Source: Halolamina sp. CBA1230
Lineage (GTDB): Archaea > Halobacteriota > Halobacteria > Halobacteriales > Haloferacaceae
DNA length: 64,000 bases
Direction: 5' to 3'
Assembly (NCBI RefSeq): GCF_002025255.2
Contig: NZ_CP054587.1
Span: forward strand, 744,001 to 808,000
The notes beneath the pieces are model-generated. The model made no database searches, was not told the origin of the DNA, and saw nothing but the letters and a program-made list of their open reading frames with translations. Both the position numbers and the translations under genes were made by a program. Positions 51,462-59,182 of the stretch are shown here, piece after piece (position 1 is the first letter of the stretch; the number at the start of each line of letters is the position of its first letter).

Positions 51462-51982
51462 CAGGCGGCCTCGACGTTGAGTTCGTCGCGGATCTGGTCG
51501 AGCCGCCACTCCATCGCCTCGACCATGCGGGTGTTCTCCATCGACTCGAGTTGGGTCTCACAGTCGGGACACTCGAAGCCGAACTCCATCGCCTCCTCGA
51601 ACTCGAAGCGCAGCGAGCAGTTCTCACACAGGTAGAACTGGTGCTCGTTCTCGTACTCGAGACGCTGCTCCAGCGCGTCGGCGAGCCGGTGCATCTCCTC
51701 CTCGAGGTTCTCCGGGATGTTCTCGTAGTGGAACGTCCAGAGGTAGGTGAGCCAGCCCGAATCCTCGTCGCGGACCCGGCGGTAGGAGGCCAGGTCGTTC
51801 TCGTAGAGGATGAACAGCGCGCGGCGCACGTCGTTGAGTTCGAGGCCGAGCTCCTCGGCCAGCTCCTCGTCGGTTACTTCGCCGTCGGGTGGGGCGGCGG
51901 CGACGGGCATCCCCGTCGGACCGACCAGGTCGTGGAGGTACTTCTGAATCACTGGGTCCTCCAAGAGTTCCTCAAAAGCCAT
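51461..51982 (-). CDS. tfe: Transcription initiation factor TFE (TFIIE alpha)
   Basis: 173 residues. The winged helix at about 1-95 begins AFEELLEDPVIQKYLHDLVG. A coiled linker (ENLEEEMHRLADALEQRL) and a zinc ribbon with CENC at about 118-121 and CPDC at about 138-141 follow. TFE stabilises the open promoter complex with TBP and TFB. It is translationally coupled to DUF2110. Confidence 0.95.
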   Translation of the reverse strand: MAFEELLEDPVIQKYLHDLVGPTGMPVAAAPPDGEVTDEELAEELGLELNDVRRALFILYENDLASYRRVRDEDSGWLTYLWTFHYENIPENLEEEMHRLADALEQRLEYENEHQFYLCENCSLRFEFEEAMEFGFECPDCETQLESMENTRMVEAMEWRLDQIRDELNVEAA

Positions 51983-52077
51983 TGCGGTGACGTATAAGGG
52001 GCACGCGCTTCAACGTTGTGGGTTCCGGGTCTTAGTCAACGGCAGTTCGGGTCTCTCGACGACGGTTGGAGTGACCA

Positions 52078-52320
52078 ACACCGTGAAAGCCCCAGTTCGC
52101 TCGGCTCGGGGGACTCGCTGCGCGCCTCGCTTCGTTCGCTTCGCTCACTCCGCTGCGGTGCTTGCGTCGTCCGCCGTCGCCGAGCGGACTGCCCCTTTCA
52201 GTCCCGCCCATCCGTACAGCCCACACGCCTCCCCAACCGATTCGCTCGTTCGCTCCGCTCACTCGCTCATCCCTCGCGCTCGGCTCGCGCACGGAGGCGC
52301 GAGCGCCTCGCGCCACCGCA
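52078..52320 (+). repeat. Structured intergenic repeat element, architecture A, copy 2
   Basis: A 243-bp element in the 371-bp gap between the end of trm56 and the start of tfe, same orientation as the copy at 4221. The 13-bp long-range stem joins 52093-52105 with 52179-52191, and its bases differ from copy 1 by paired substitutions. The right half has CCTCCCCAACCG and the hairpin with loop ACGGAG at 52283-52304. The remaining 95 bp towards tfe contain a GTATAAG box at 51992-51998 that is too close to the ATG for a normal leaderless start. Confidence 0.85.
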
Positions 52321-52353
52321 GAACCGCGAGTATACCCGTCAGTCCTCGAAAAA

Positions 52354-52935
52354 TCAGCCGTCATCGTCGTCTTCGTCGACGGTCCCGTCCTCGTCGAGTG
52401 CCTCCGGATCGACCACGCGCTTGCCCGTCTCCTTCGGGATCACGCGCTGCTCGCCGCCCTCCCACTCGCGATCGAGTTCGTCGCCGTCGAACAAGCGGTC
52501 GAGGAACACGGCCAGCCCCGCGACCTCGGAGTGGGGCTGGTTCGTGACGCCGACGTTCCAGTCCGCGTGGTCGTACACCTCGAACGGCACCTTCTCGCCG
52601 CCGACGACGACCAGGAGCGGGCCCTCGGTGTGAGCTTCGCGGATCTCCTCCTGGACGGTCTGAACCTCCTCGCCGTACATCGTGAGGTGGACGACGGTCC
52701 CCTCCCAGTTCCGGATGATCGCGCGCTGATCGTCGCGGAGCTCCACCGCGAACGGGCCGCCGAAGCGGTCGGTGATGTCCCGGACCGTCTCCGCGGACTG
52801 GCCCGCGTTGTCCGGGAAGATCACGCGGTCGGCACCCAGCGCGCGGGCGGTGAGGCCGACGTGGGTCGTCATGCGGTCGTCCCGGCCCGGCCGGTGGCCG
52901 AACCGAAGCACGCAGCACTCCGGCGCTCCCTGCAT
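52354..52935 (-). CDS. trm56: tRNA (cytidine(56)-2'-O)-methyltransferase Trm56
   Basis: 193 residues, a SPOUT-class enzyme that methylates C56 in the T-loop of archaeal tRNA. Characteristic parts: LRFGHRPGRDDRMTTHVGLTARALGAD at 10-36, VVHLTMYGEEVQ near 84, and the knot-forming LLVVVGGEKVPFEVYDHADWNVGVTNQPHSEVAGLAVFLDRL near 108-150. The tail is acidic. The start is the ATG at 52935, since an earlier frame continues into the divergent epimerase's promoter. Confidence 0.9.
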   Translation of the reverse strand: MQGAPECCVLRFGHRPGRDDRMTTHVGLTARALGADRVIFPDNAGQSAETVRDITDRFGGPFAVELRDDQRAIIRNWEGTVVHLTMYGEEVQTVQEEIREAHTEGPLLVVVGGEKVPFEVYDHADWNVGVTNQPHSEVAGLAVFLDRLFDGDELDREWEGGEQRVIPKETGKRVVDPEALDEDGTVDEDDDDG

Positions 52936-53017
52936 ACCTCCGCGGAGCCACGGCGGAAGGGTGGCGCTTTCGGTTTCCGATCGGAACGCACTTCCCCGAA
53001 CCCGAACAGTCGCGGGT

Positions 53018-53956
53018 ATGGACCTCAGCGGCAAGCGCGTGGTCGTGACCGGCGGCGCGGGGCTCGTCGGCTCCCACCTCGCGGGGACCCTGGCCGACGA
53101 GAACGACGTACTGACGGTCGACGACCTCTCGAAGGGGGAACGCGAGGCGGTCCCCGACAACGTGGCGTTCGAACAGGCGGATATGCTCGACCCCGCGGAC
53201 GTCGCGAGCGTGATCACCGAGGACACCGATATCGTGTTCCACTTCGCGGCCCACACCGACGTGCGCGTCGACGACCCCGCCGAGGAGCGGCGGGTGTTCG
53301 AGGAGAACACCGAGATGACGTACAACGTCGTCGAGCGGATGCGCGAGGTCGGCTGTGACGCGCTCGCCTTCACCTCCTCCTCGACAGTGTACGGCGAGGC
53401 GCCCCGTCCCACACCCGAGGACTACGCGCCGCTCGAACCGATCAGCATCTACGGCGCCTCGAAGCTCTCCGACGAGGGCGTCGTCTCGACGTTCGCCCAC
53501 TCCTACGGGATCCAGTCGTGGGTGTTCCGCTTCGCGAACATCGTCGGCCCGCGCCAGCGCGGCAACGTGATCCCGGACTTCATCCAGAAACTCCAGGACG
53601 ACCCCGAGACGCTGACGATCCTCGGCGACGGCCGACAGGAGAAGTCCTACCTCCACGTCTCCGACTGTGCGGCGGCGATCCGTGACGTGGTCGAGAACGC
53701 CGACGGCGACTACAACCTCTACAACCTCGGCTCGAAGACGACCACCTCCGTCGTCGACATCGCGGACATCGTCGCCGACGTGATGGAGCTCGACCCGGAG
53801 TACGAGTTCACCGGCGGCGACCGCGGCTGGACCGGCGACGTGCCGAAGATGCGACTCGACACGAGCAAGCTCTCCGAGCTGGGTCACGACGTGCCCGAAG
53901 ACAGCGACGCGGCGGTCCGACGCGCGGCCGAACAGCTGTACGACGAACTGAACTAG
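53018..53956 (+). CDS. NAD-dependent sugar-nucleotide epimerase/dehydratase
   Basis: 312 residues of the extended short-chain dehydrogenase family, UDP-glucose 4-epimerase-like. NAD-binding VVVTGGAGLVGSHLA lies at 8-22, FHFAAHTDVR near 74, the Ser of the catalytic set in TSSSTVYGE near 118 and the Tyr-Lys pair in YGASK near 145. It probably interconverts a UDP- or GDP-sugar for surface glycans. The stop shares CTAG (53953-53956) with a convergent gene. Confidence 0.9.
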   Translation: MDLSGKRVVVTGGAGLVGSHLAGTLADENDVLTVDDLSKGEREAVPDNVAFEQADMLDPADVASVITEDTDIVFHFAAHTDVRVDDPAEERRVFEENTEMTYNVVERMREVGCDALAFTSSSTVYGEAPRPTPEDYAPLEPISIYGASKLSDEGVVSTFAHSYGIQSWVFRFANIVGPRQRGNVIPDFIQKLQDDPETLTILGDGRQEKSYLHVSDCAAAIRDVVENADGDYNLYNLGSKTTTSVVDIADIVADVMELDPEYEFTGGDRGWTGDVPKMRLDTSKLSELGHDVPEDSDAAVRRAAEQLYDELN

Positions 53957-54303
53957 ATCAGCACCGTCTCCTCGGCGGTGACATCCCGATCCTGACACGT
54001 CATCTCACCGACAGCGTGGTACTCGCCGGGTTCGGGCTCCTTCCACGCGGTACTGAACGTCACGCTCTCGCCGGCGGGGATCGTCTCGCTGCCGAGCACC
54101 TGCGCGAACATGCGGTCGGCGTCGGAACGCCAGATCGGCGCCGCCTCGCCGTCGGCGTCGGCGGGATACAGCGAGACGCGGAGACGTTGGGCGTCCGGGA
54201 AGGTGAGTTCGACGGGGTCGTCGCCTCGGTTCTCGACGGTGAGGTCGAACGCGAGCGCGCCGTCACGTCGCTGGCTCCGGAGGGAGGTTTCGAGCACGGC
54301 CAC
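53953..54303 (-). CDS. BsuPI-like immunoglobulin-fold protein
   Basis: 116 residues from GTG, beta-sheet in pattern: FDLTVENRGDDPVELTFPDAQRLRVSLY and GESVTFSTAWKEPEPGEYHAVGEM are the signatures of the BsuPI (intracellular proteinase inhibitor) family. No signal peptide. In Bacillus the family inhibits a cytoplasmic subtilisin; the target here is unknown. Confidence 0.8.
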   Translation of the reverse strand: MAVLETSLRSQRRDGALAFDLTVENRGDDPVELTFPDAQRLRVSLYPADADGEAAPIWRSDADRMFAQVLGSETIPAGESVTFSTAWKEPEPGEYHAVGEMTCQDRDVTAEETVLI

Positions 54304-54336
54304 AGTTCCACCGACGGGCTGAAAAATCTTCCCGCG

Positions 54337-54525
54337 TCAGGCCTCGTCGCGCATGTCCGGCGGCAGCAGGTTCGGGATGCCGTCCTCGATGGGGTAGGAC
54401 TCGCCGCAGTCGGTACAGGTCAGCGTTCCGGAGATGATCTCGCCGTCGTCGCGCTCCTCGGCGTCGAGTTCCAGCTCGTGTTTGTCCATCGGACAGCAGA
54501 CGATCTCCATCAGCGACTCCTTCAT
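54337..54525 (-). CDS. Trm112-family protein
   Basis: 62 residues. It has the Trm112/YcaR zinc ribbon: EIVCCPMDKHELEL at the start, then LTCTDCGESYPIEDGIPNLLP. The first Cys pair is C-C-P rather than C-P-x-C, and the second is C-x2-C. Such proteins activate tRNA or protein methyltransferases. The ATG at 54525 gives the standard family N-terminus. The adjacent gap 54526-54715 has no gene that I can support. Confidence 0.87.
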   Translation of the reverse strand: MKESLMEIVCCPMDKHELELDAEERDDGEIISGTLTCTDCGESYPIEDGIPNLLPPDMRDEA

Positions 54526-54715
54526 GTGCTCCCAATCTAGTCGGATGGGGCAAAAGGCTGCGGGTTCCGTGGGCCGAACGCTCAAGTAGGAAAGCGGGAC
54601 CAGCGCTCACGTGCGCTGACGGCTACCCGGGCCGAACACGACGGGAGCGCGACCCACCGGCCCGGAGAGCGACGCAGTGGGGTCGCCTGTTCGCCAGCCG
54701 GATCGTCGAGCTGTG

Positions 54716-56038
54716 CTACTCCCAGGGGTTCTGCCGCTCGACGGTCTGGTCGCGGTCGGGGCCGACGCCGACGGCGTATACGGGGGCGTCGAGTTCGCCC
54801 TCGAGGTACTCGAGATAGTCGCGACAAGCGGCGGGCAGCGCCTCGTACCCCTCCTCGGCGACGGCGCTCCAGTCCTGTTCGGCCCACGTCTCGAACGCCC
54901 GGTAGTTCGGCTCACACCGTGCCCACTCCTCGGTCGTCGCGGGCACCGTGGTGCGCGTCTCGCCGTCCAGTTCGTAGCTGTGGCAGACCTTCAGCTCCTC
55001 CAGCCCCGCGAGCACGTCGACGTGGTTCACCGCCAGCCCAGTGAACGACGAGCGGCGCGCGGCGTGGCGCAGCATCGGCACGTCCAGCCAGCCGATGCGC
55101 CGCGGGCGGCCGGTGACGGTGCCGAACTCCCCACCCTTCTCGCGGATCTCGTCGGCGAGCTCCGCCTCGTCGGCCTCCATCTCCGTCGGCAGCGGCCCCT
55201 CGCCGACCCGCGAGAGGTACGCCTTCACGATGCCGACGATCTCGCCCGACCCGACGACGCCGGGGCCGACGCCCGAGCCGACAGCGGCGCCGCCGGCGGT
55301 GGGGTTCGAGGAGGTGACGTTGGGGTAGTTCCCGTGGTCGATGTCGATGCTCGTCCCCTGTGCGCCCTCGAACAGGAGGTTTCCGCCCGACTCGTGCTGG
55401 TCGTGGAGGTAGTCCCCGGCCTCGACGAGCATCCCGTTCTCCCGGAGGCGCTGGCCGTAGTTGGCGTACTCCGCGACCAGCTCGTCGACGTCGAACTCGA
55501 CGCCGGTGTCGACGCCGTAGACGTCCTCCGCGATCGCGCGCTTCTGGGGAACGGTGTACTCCAGCCGCTTCCGGAGCACCTCCGTGTCGAGGAGGTCGCC
55601 GATCCGGACGCCGCGCCGGCCGGCCTTGTCCTCGTAGGTCGGGCCGATGCCGCGGCCGGTGGTGCCGACCTTCATGTCGGTGTCCTCCTTGTCGGCCTCC
55701 TCCATGTCGTCGAACACCCGGTGGTACGGCATGATCACGTGAGCCCGCTTGGCCACGCGGACGTCGGGGTCGAGCCCTTTCTCCCGGAGGGTCTCGATCT
55801 CGTCGAACAACGTTCGTGGGTTGACCACGCAGCCGTTCCCGAGCACACCGGTCTTCCCGCGGACACAGCCGCTCGGAACGAGCGAGAGCTTGTACTCCTC
55901 GCCGCCCTCGACGACCGTGTGGCCGGCGTTGTCCCCGCCCTGATACCGCACGACGGTGTCGGCTTCCTCGCCCCAGCGGTCGACGAGGGCGCCCTTGCCT
56001 TCGTCGCCGAGTTGCGCCCCGACGATTGTGACGGTCAT
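54716..56038 (-). CDS. purA: Adenylosuccinate synthetase
   Basis: 440 residues. It makes adenylosuccinate from IMP, Asp and GTP. Visible: VGAQLGDEGKGALVD at 6-20 (catalytic Asp and P-loop), YQGGDNAGHTVV near 33-44, TTGRGIGPTYEDKAGRRGVR near 127 and GEFGTVTGRPRRIGWLD near 300. A minus-strand GGTTTAGCC box at 56062-56070 is centred about 28 bp before the start, so it is probably leaderless. It is divergent from a small HTH gene. Confidence 0.97.
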   Translation of the reverse strand: MTVTIVGAQLGDEGKGALVDRWGEEADTVVRYQGGDNAGHTVVEGGEEYKLSLVPSGCVRGKTGVLGNGCVVNPRTLFDEIETLREKGLDPDVRVAKRAHVIMPYHRVFDDMEEADKEDTDMKVGTTGRGIGPTYEDKAGRRGVRIGDLLDTEVLRKRLEYTVPQKRAIAEDVYGVDTGVEFDVDELVAEYANYGQRLRENGMLVEAGDYLHDQHESGGNLLFEGAQGTSIDIDHGNYPNVTSSNPTAGGAAVGSGVGPGVVGSGEIVGIVKAYLSRVGEGPLPTEMEADEAELADEIREKGGEFGTVTGRPRRIGWLDVPMLRHAARRSSFTGLAVNHVDVLAGLEELKVCHSYELDGETRTTVPATTEEWARCEPNYRAFETWAEQDWSAVAEEGYEALPAACRDYLEYLEGELDAPVYAVGVGPDRDQTVERQNPWE

Positions 56039-56158
56039 GTACGGCGGTTCAGTAGCCCCGGCTAAACCGATTACGATGCGGCCATCCTGTCGGCCTCGAC
56101 CCGCCCGACTGCAGGCCAGAACGGTTAACAAGGTGCCGTGCGTAGTTGTAACACCCGG

Positions 56159-56198
56159 TTGCGAGCGGGTACCGAGGGGAAGCTTTAAACGCTCGCAA
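56159..56198 (+). promoter_or_regulatory. Promoter of the HTH gene straddled by a 9-bp inverted repeat
   Basis: TTGCGAGCG (56159-56167) and its exact reverse complement CGCTCGCAA (56190-56198) enclose CTTTAAAC at 56183-56190, a TATA box centred about 30 bp before the ATG at 56217. A bound dimer would cover the promoter, which fits autoregulation by the HTH protein. Confidence 0.6.
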
Positions 56199-56216
56199 GA
56201 TAAGTTAACATACGGC

Positions 56217-56522
56217 ATGATAGATCGACTGGAAAAAGAAGTGGATATGCTGGAACGGCACCTGCAGGTCCTCCGCATGGTCATCGAAAACGAGCCGATC
56301 GGCATCGTGAAGATGTCGAACGAGACCGGCTACCCCCACCACAAGGTCCGCTACTCGCTGCGCGTGCTCGAGGAGGAGAACCTGATCGAACCGTCGAGCC
56401 AGGGTGCGATCACCACCGATCACACCGCGGAGTTCGTCGAGGATCTCGACGAGAAGCTGGACGACACCGTCGAGAAGCTGCGGGACATGCGGATCGAATC
56501 GGCGCCGGAAGCCGAGAACTAA
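56217..56522 (+). CDS. Small winged-helix protein with C-terminal helix
   Basis: 101 residues. An N-terminal helix (MIDRLEKEVDMLERHLQVLRMV) suited to dimerisation precedes a winged helix at about 24-65 (GIVKMSNETGYPHHKVRYSLRVLEEENLIEP), then an acidic helical tail. It belongs to the COG3432-type archaeal predicted regulators, which are widely conserved in haloarchaea. Its promoter is straddled by a perfect inverted repeat. Confidence 0.85.
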   Translation: MIDRLEKEVDMLERHLQVLRMVIENEPIGIVKMSNETGYPHHKVRYSLRVLEEENLIEPSSQGAITTDHTAEFVEDLDEKLDDTVEKLRDMRIESAPEAEN

Positions 56523-56535
56523 CTCTCTCTGCGGA

Positions 56536-58602
56536 CTACAGTTCTGGGACGCTGACGTGGAAGTCGCCCTCGCGAGTCTCCACTAGACAGAGGTGGTACC
56601 CCTCCTTGCGTGAGAGCTTGACGAAGCTCTTGTTCTTCCCGCGGCCCAGGAACCCGCCGCCGGTGGCCTCCTCCGCGGTCTCCAGCGCACCCGGCTCGTA
56701 GTAGCTCGACGTGACGAAAAACGCCGCCGCCAGCCGATCGCCCGACTCGGCGACGGGCGTCGCGTTCCGAACCAGCGACTCGAGCATCGGCTCGGTGGCG
56801 GGCTCCCGGGAGTCGTTCAGGTCAGTCACGATCAGGGGCTGGCCCATCCGGTCGCGCAGCACCACGTCGAAGGAGGCGCTCTCCCCGTCGGCCTCCTCGC
56901 CCAGTTCGACGGCCCCGCGGAGCTCCACCCGATCGAGATCCGGGATGGCGTCGTACAGCGTCCCCATCGACGTCTGGTTGCGCGTCTCGCGGACGTCGTG
57001 AACGAACGATCGGGTGAGCCACTCCACGAACCCGTACTCGACCGTGTTGCGGAGCCACTCCTCGAACGGCTCGCCGTCGACGACGGCGCCGTCGGCGTCG
57101 AACTCCGTGTGGTGTTCGAGCCGGAGGTTGTCGTTGACCGCCTCGCGGCCGGCGTCGCCGTTGTGCGCGTCCTCGAGCGTCGGCCCTCCCTTGCGCTCGT
57201 ACCGGACGAACAGGCTCGTCCCCGCGAGCGCCTCGTCGGGCGGGATCTCGTGGTCGCCCTCGGGAACGTACTCCCGGGCCGTTTCGAGCTCCGCCTCCAG
57301 TTCGTCGACGGTCGCTCTGAGCGACTCGAGCTCGTCCTCCAGCTCCTCCGCCCTGGCTGCCGCCTCGTCGCGCTCGTGTTCGAGCCGGTCACGCTCGCCG
57401 GTGAGGCGTTCGGTCTCCGTCTCGAGGCGCTCGTTCTCCGTCTCCAGCTCCTCGACGCGCTCGCGCAGCCGGTCACGCTCCTCGCGTAGTGCTTCGACCT
57501 CCTCCGAGGTAGTCTCGGTCGTCGGTTCGGGCTCGGTCGAACTCTCGGAGTCGGCCCCCTCGGCCGAACCCCTCGACACCGACTGCGAGGGGTCGAGCGC
57601 CGGGATCGTCGTCGATTCGCGCCACTCGGACTCCGCCGAGAACCGCCTCCCCGGTTGGGACGCCGACGCGGCCGCGGAGTCCGTCGTCGACGACTCCCCG
57701 TCGTCGGAGATCGCCGCCTCGGCGGCTTCGGTCGCGGACCGGCCGGCGTCCGTCCGCACCGAGCGGGGGGCCGAGTCCGTCGACTCGTCGCCGGTCTCGG
57801 GGTCGGGCGTCTCCTCCGTCGCCGCGGACGATCGGTCGGGCGACGCCGAGTCGGGGGAGTCGTCGTCGCTCTCGGTCGCCGCGGTGCGGGACTCGTCCGC
57901 GGCGGTCCGATCGTCCGCGGCCGCGGCAGATCCGTCACTGGTGGCCGATCCCGAACTCGCCGCGGGGTCGTCGACAGTGGACGACTCCGCGCCCGCAGCC
58001 CGCTCGTCCTCGGTGTCGGGACTCCCCGCGGCACCAGCCGCAGTCGACCCCTCGGTCGGCTCGGCCGACGGAACGTCGACGATATCCAGATCGGCGGTCG
58101 TGACCTGGTAGATACCGACCTCGTCGTCGGCGCGCTCGAACGCCTCCTCACCCGTGATACGCCGTTCCTGGTTCCCGATGAACGCGACCGGGAGCCGCCG
58201 GCCGCCGTAGTAGACGAGGTAGTAATCCCCGGAGAGCACGTTGTCGGAGAGCTCCACATAGCCGGTGAAGTTGCCCGACTGGAGCGTCCCGTCGACCTCC
58301 GAGATCGGCGTCTCCTCGGTGTAGTACTCGCCGCGGACCTCGCCGCCGGCCTCCCGCATCGCGAACAGCAGCGGCAGCGAACGGTCGGGGGCGACGTAGG
58401 CGGTGCCGTCGGCGTCGGCGAAGCGATCCATGTCGCCGTCGAACACGCCGAGCACCCGGCCGTTGAGCATGAACAGCCACGCCCCGCCGTCGGTGACCGC
58501 GCCCGTGAACTCCCGTTCGGCGAGCTCCCGGAGCCCGGCGTGGCCGTCAGAGAACGGCTCCGAGTCCCACTCGGTCACCCGCTCGACCGTTTGGCTCTCC
58601 AT
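56536..58602 (-). CDS. 688-residue coiled-coil protein with conserved ends (DUF7527-like)
   Basis: Four parts. Residues 1 to about 180 form a conserved alpha/beta domain (GFTGAVTDGGAWLFMLNGRV-like, LVYYGGRRLPVAFIGNQERRITGEEAF). About 185-370 is a disordered Ser/Asp/Thr/Ala linker. About 375-450 is a strong coiled coil with Glu/Arg heptads. About 460-688 is a second conserved domain containing SFDVVLRDRMGQPLIVTDLNDSRE and AAFFVTSSYYEPGALETAEEA. The second domain recalls restriction-endonuclease-like folds but lacks a clear catalytic set. The family assignment is a recollection; the function is unknown. Confidence 0.65.
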   Translation of the reverse strand: MESQTVERVTEWDSEPFSDGHAGLRELAEREFTGAVTDGGAWLFMLNGRVLGVFDGDMDRFADADGTAYVAPDRSLPLLFAMREAGGEVRGEYYTEETPISEVDGTLQSGNFTGYVELSDNVLSGDYYLVYYGGRRLPVAFIGNQERRITGEEAFERADDEVGIYQVTTADLDIVDVPSAEPTEGSTAAGAAGSPDTEDERAAGAESSTVDDPAASSGSATSDGSAAAADDRTAADESRTAATESDDDSPDSASPDRSSAATEETPDPETGDESTDSAPRSVRTDAGRSATEAAEAAISDDGESSTTDSAAASASQPGRRFSAESEWRESTTIPALDPSQSVSRGSAEGADSESSTEPEPTTETTSEEVEALREERDRLRERVEELETENERLETETERLTGERDRLEHERDEAAARAEELEDELESLRATVDELEAELETAREYVPEGDHEIPPDEALAGTSLFVRYERKGGPTLEDAHNGDAGREAVNDNLRLEHHTEFDADGAVVDGEPFEEWLRNTVEYGFVEWLTRSFVHDVRETRNQTSMGTLYDAIPDLDRVELRGAVELGEEADGESASFDVVLRDRMGQPLIVTDLNDSREPATEPMLESLVRNATPVAESGDRLAAAFFVTSSYYEPGALETAEEATGGGFLGRGKNKSFVKLSRKEGYHLCLVETREGDFHVSVPEL

Positions 58603-58699
58603 CGTTGGTCGGTACTCGCCCTGTGCGGTGGAAATACTTTGTGGAGCGCCGTCCACGACCGGACAGCGGGCTGACGCGTTCGGGGCTCGGCGTCGCCGA

Positions 58700-59083
58700 T
58701 CAGCCGAGCGCCCGAACGATCGCGGCCACGGTCGGCGTCCCGAGCAGCGCTAGCGCGACCAGCACGATGGGGTCGAACCCCTGCGTCGGCGGGAGCGATC
58801 CGGTCACGGTCAGCCAGACGGCGCCGGCGGCGACGACGGCGATACCGAAGCTCGCGCCCGCCGCGACGGCGCGTTCGATCGACGTCGCGACGATCCCGAG
58901 GAGGAGGCCGGCGACGGCCAGTCCCGCCGGGTGGGCGACCGTCGCGGCGGCGCCGAGGAGCCACGCGAGCGCGCTCGCGGCGTCGGCGAACCGACCGTCG
59001 CGGACCGGCCGCAGTCGCTCCCCGTAGGCGAACAGCGTCGGCGAACGCTCGATCACGACCGGAGAGAGCGGTGGCTCGTACAT
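58700..59083 (-). CDS. Membrane protein with four hydrophobic helices
   Basis: 127 residues. A polar start (MYEPPLSPVVIERSPTLFAYGERLRPVRDGRFADA) leads into Ala/Val/Leu-rich helices from about residue 35 onwards. The P-L-S-P-V-V-I-E-R-S-P-T start recurs in haloarchaeal membrane proteins that I cannot name. The start at 59083 is chosen since the sequence before it has the look of 5' leader DNA of the divergent synthetase gene. Confidence 0.55.
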   Translation of the reverse strand: MYEPPLSPVVIERSPTLFAYGERLRPVRDGRFADAASALAWLLGAAATVAHPAGLAVAGLLLGIVATSIERAVAAGASFGIAVVAAGAVWLTVTGSLPPTQGFDPIVLVALALLGTPTVAAIVRALG

Positions 59084-59182
59084 CAATCCACCCACTCCGA
59101 CCGGCGAGTTCTGTCCGCGCTGTCGGCGAGGAAAATTTGCGGTACCCAATCGCTTTTGTGGTGGTGTCGCAAACCACACCTC

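Noticed and set aside
51992-51998. GTATAAG as the TATA box of tfe
   Set aside because: It is centred about 13 bp before the start codon, too close for a leaderless transcript beginning at that ATG. The family start is well conserved, so the box is probably incidental or used with an internal start.
54526-54715. A gene in the gap between Trm112-like and purA
   Set aside because: The open frames there are short, Arg-rich and overlap purA. A hairpin CAGCGC/GCGCTG near 54602-54619 may be part of a terminator but is too weak to call.
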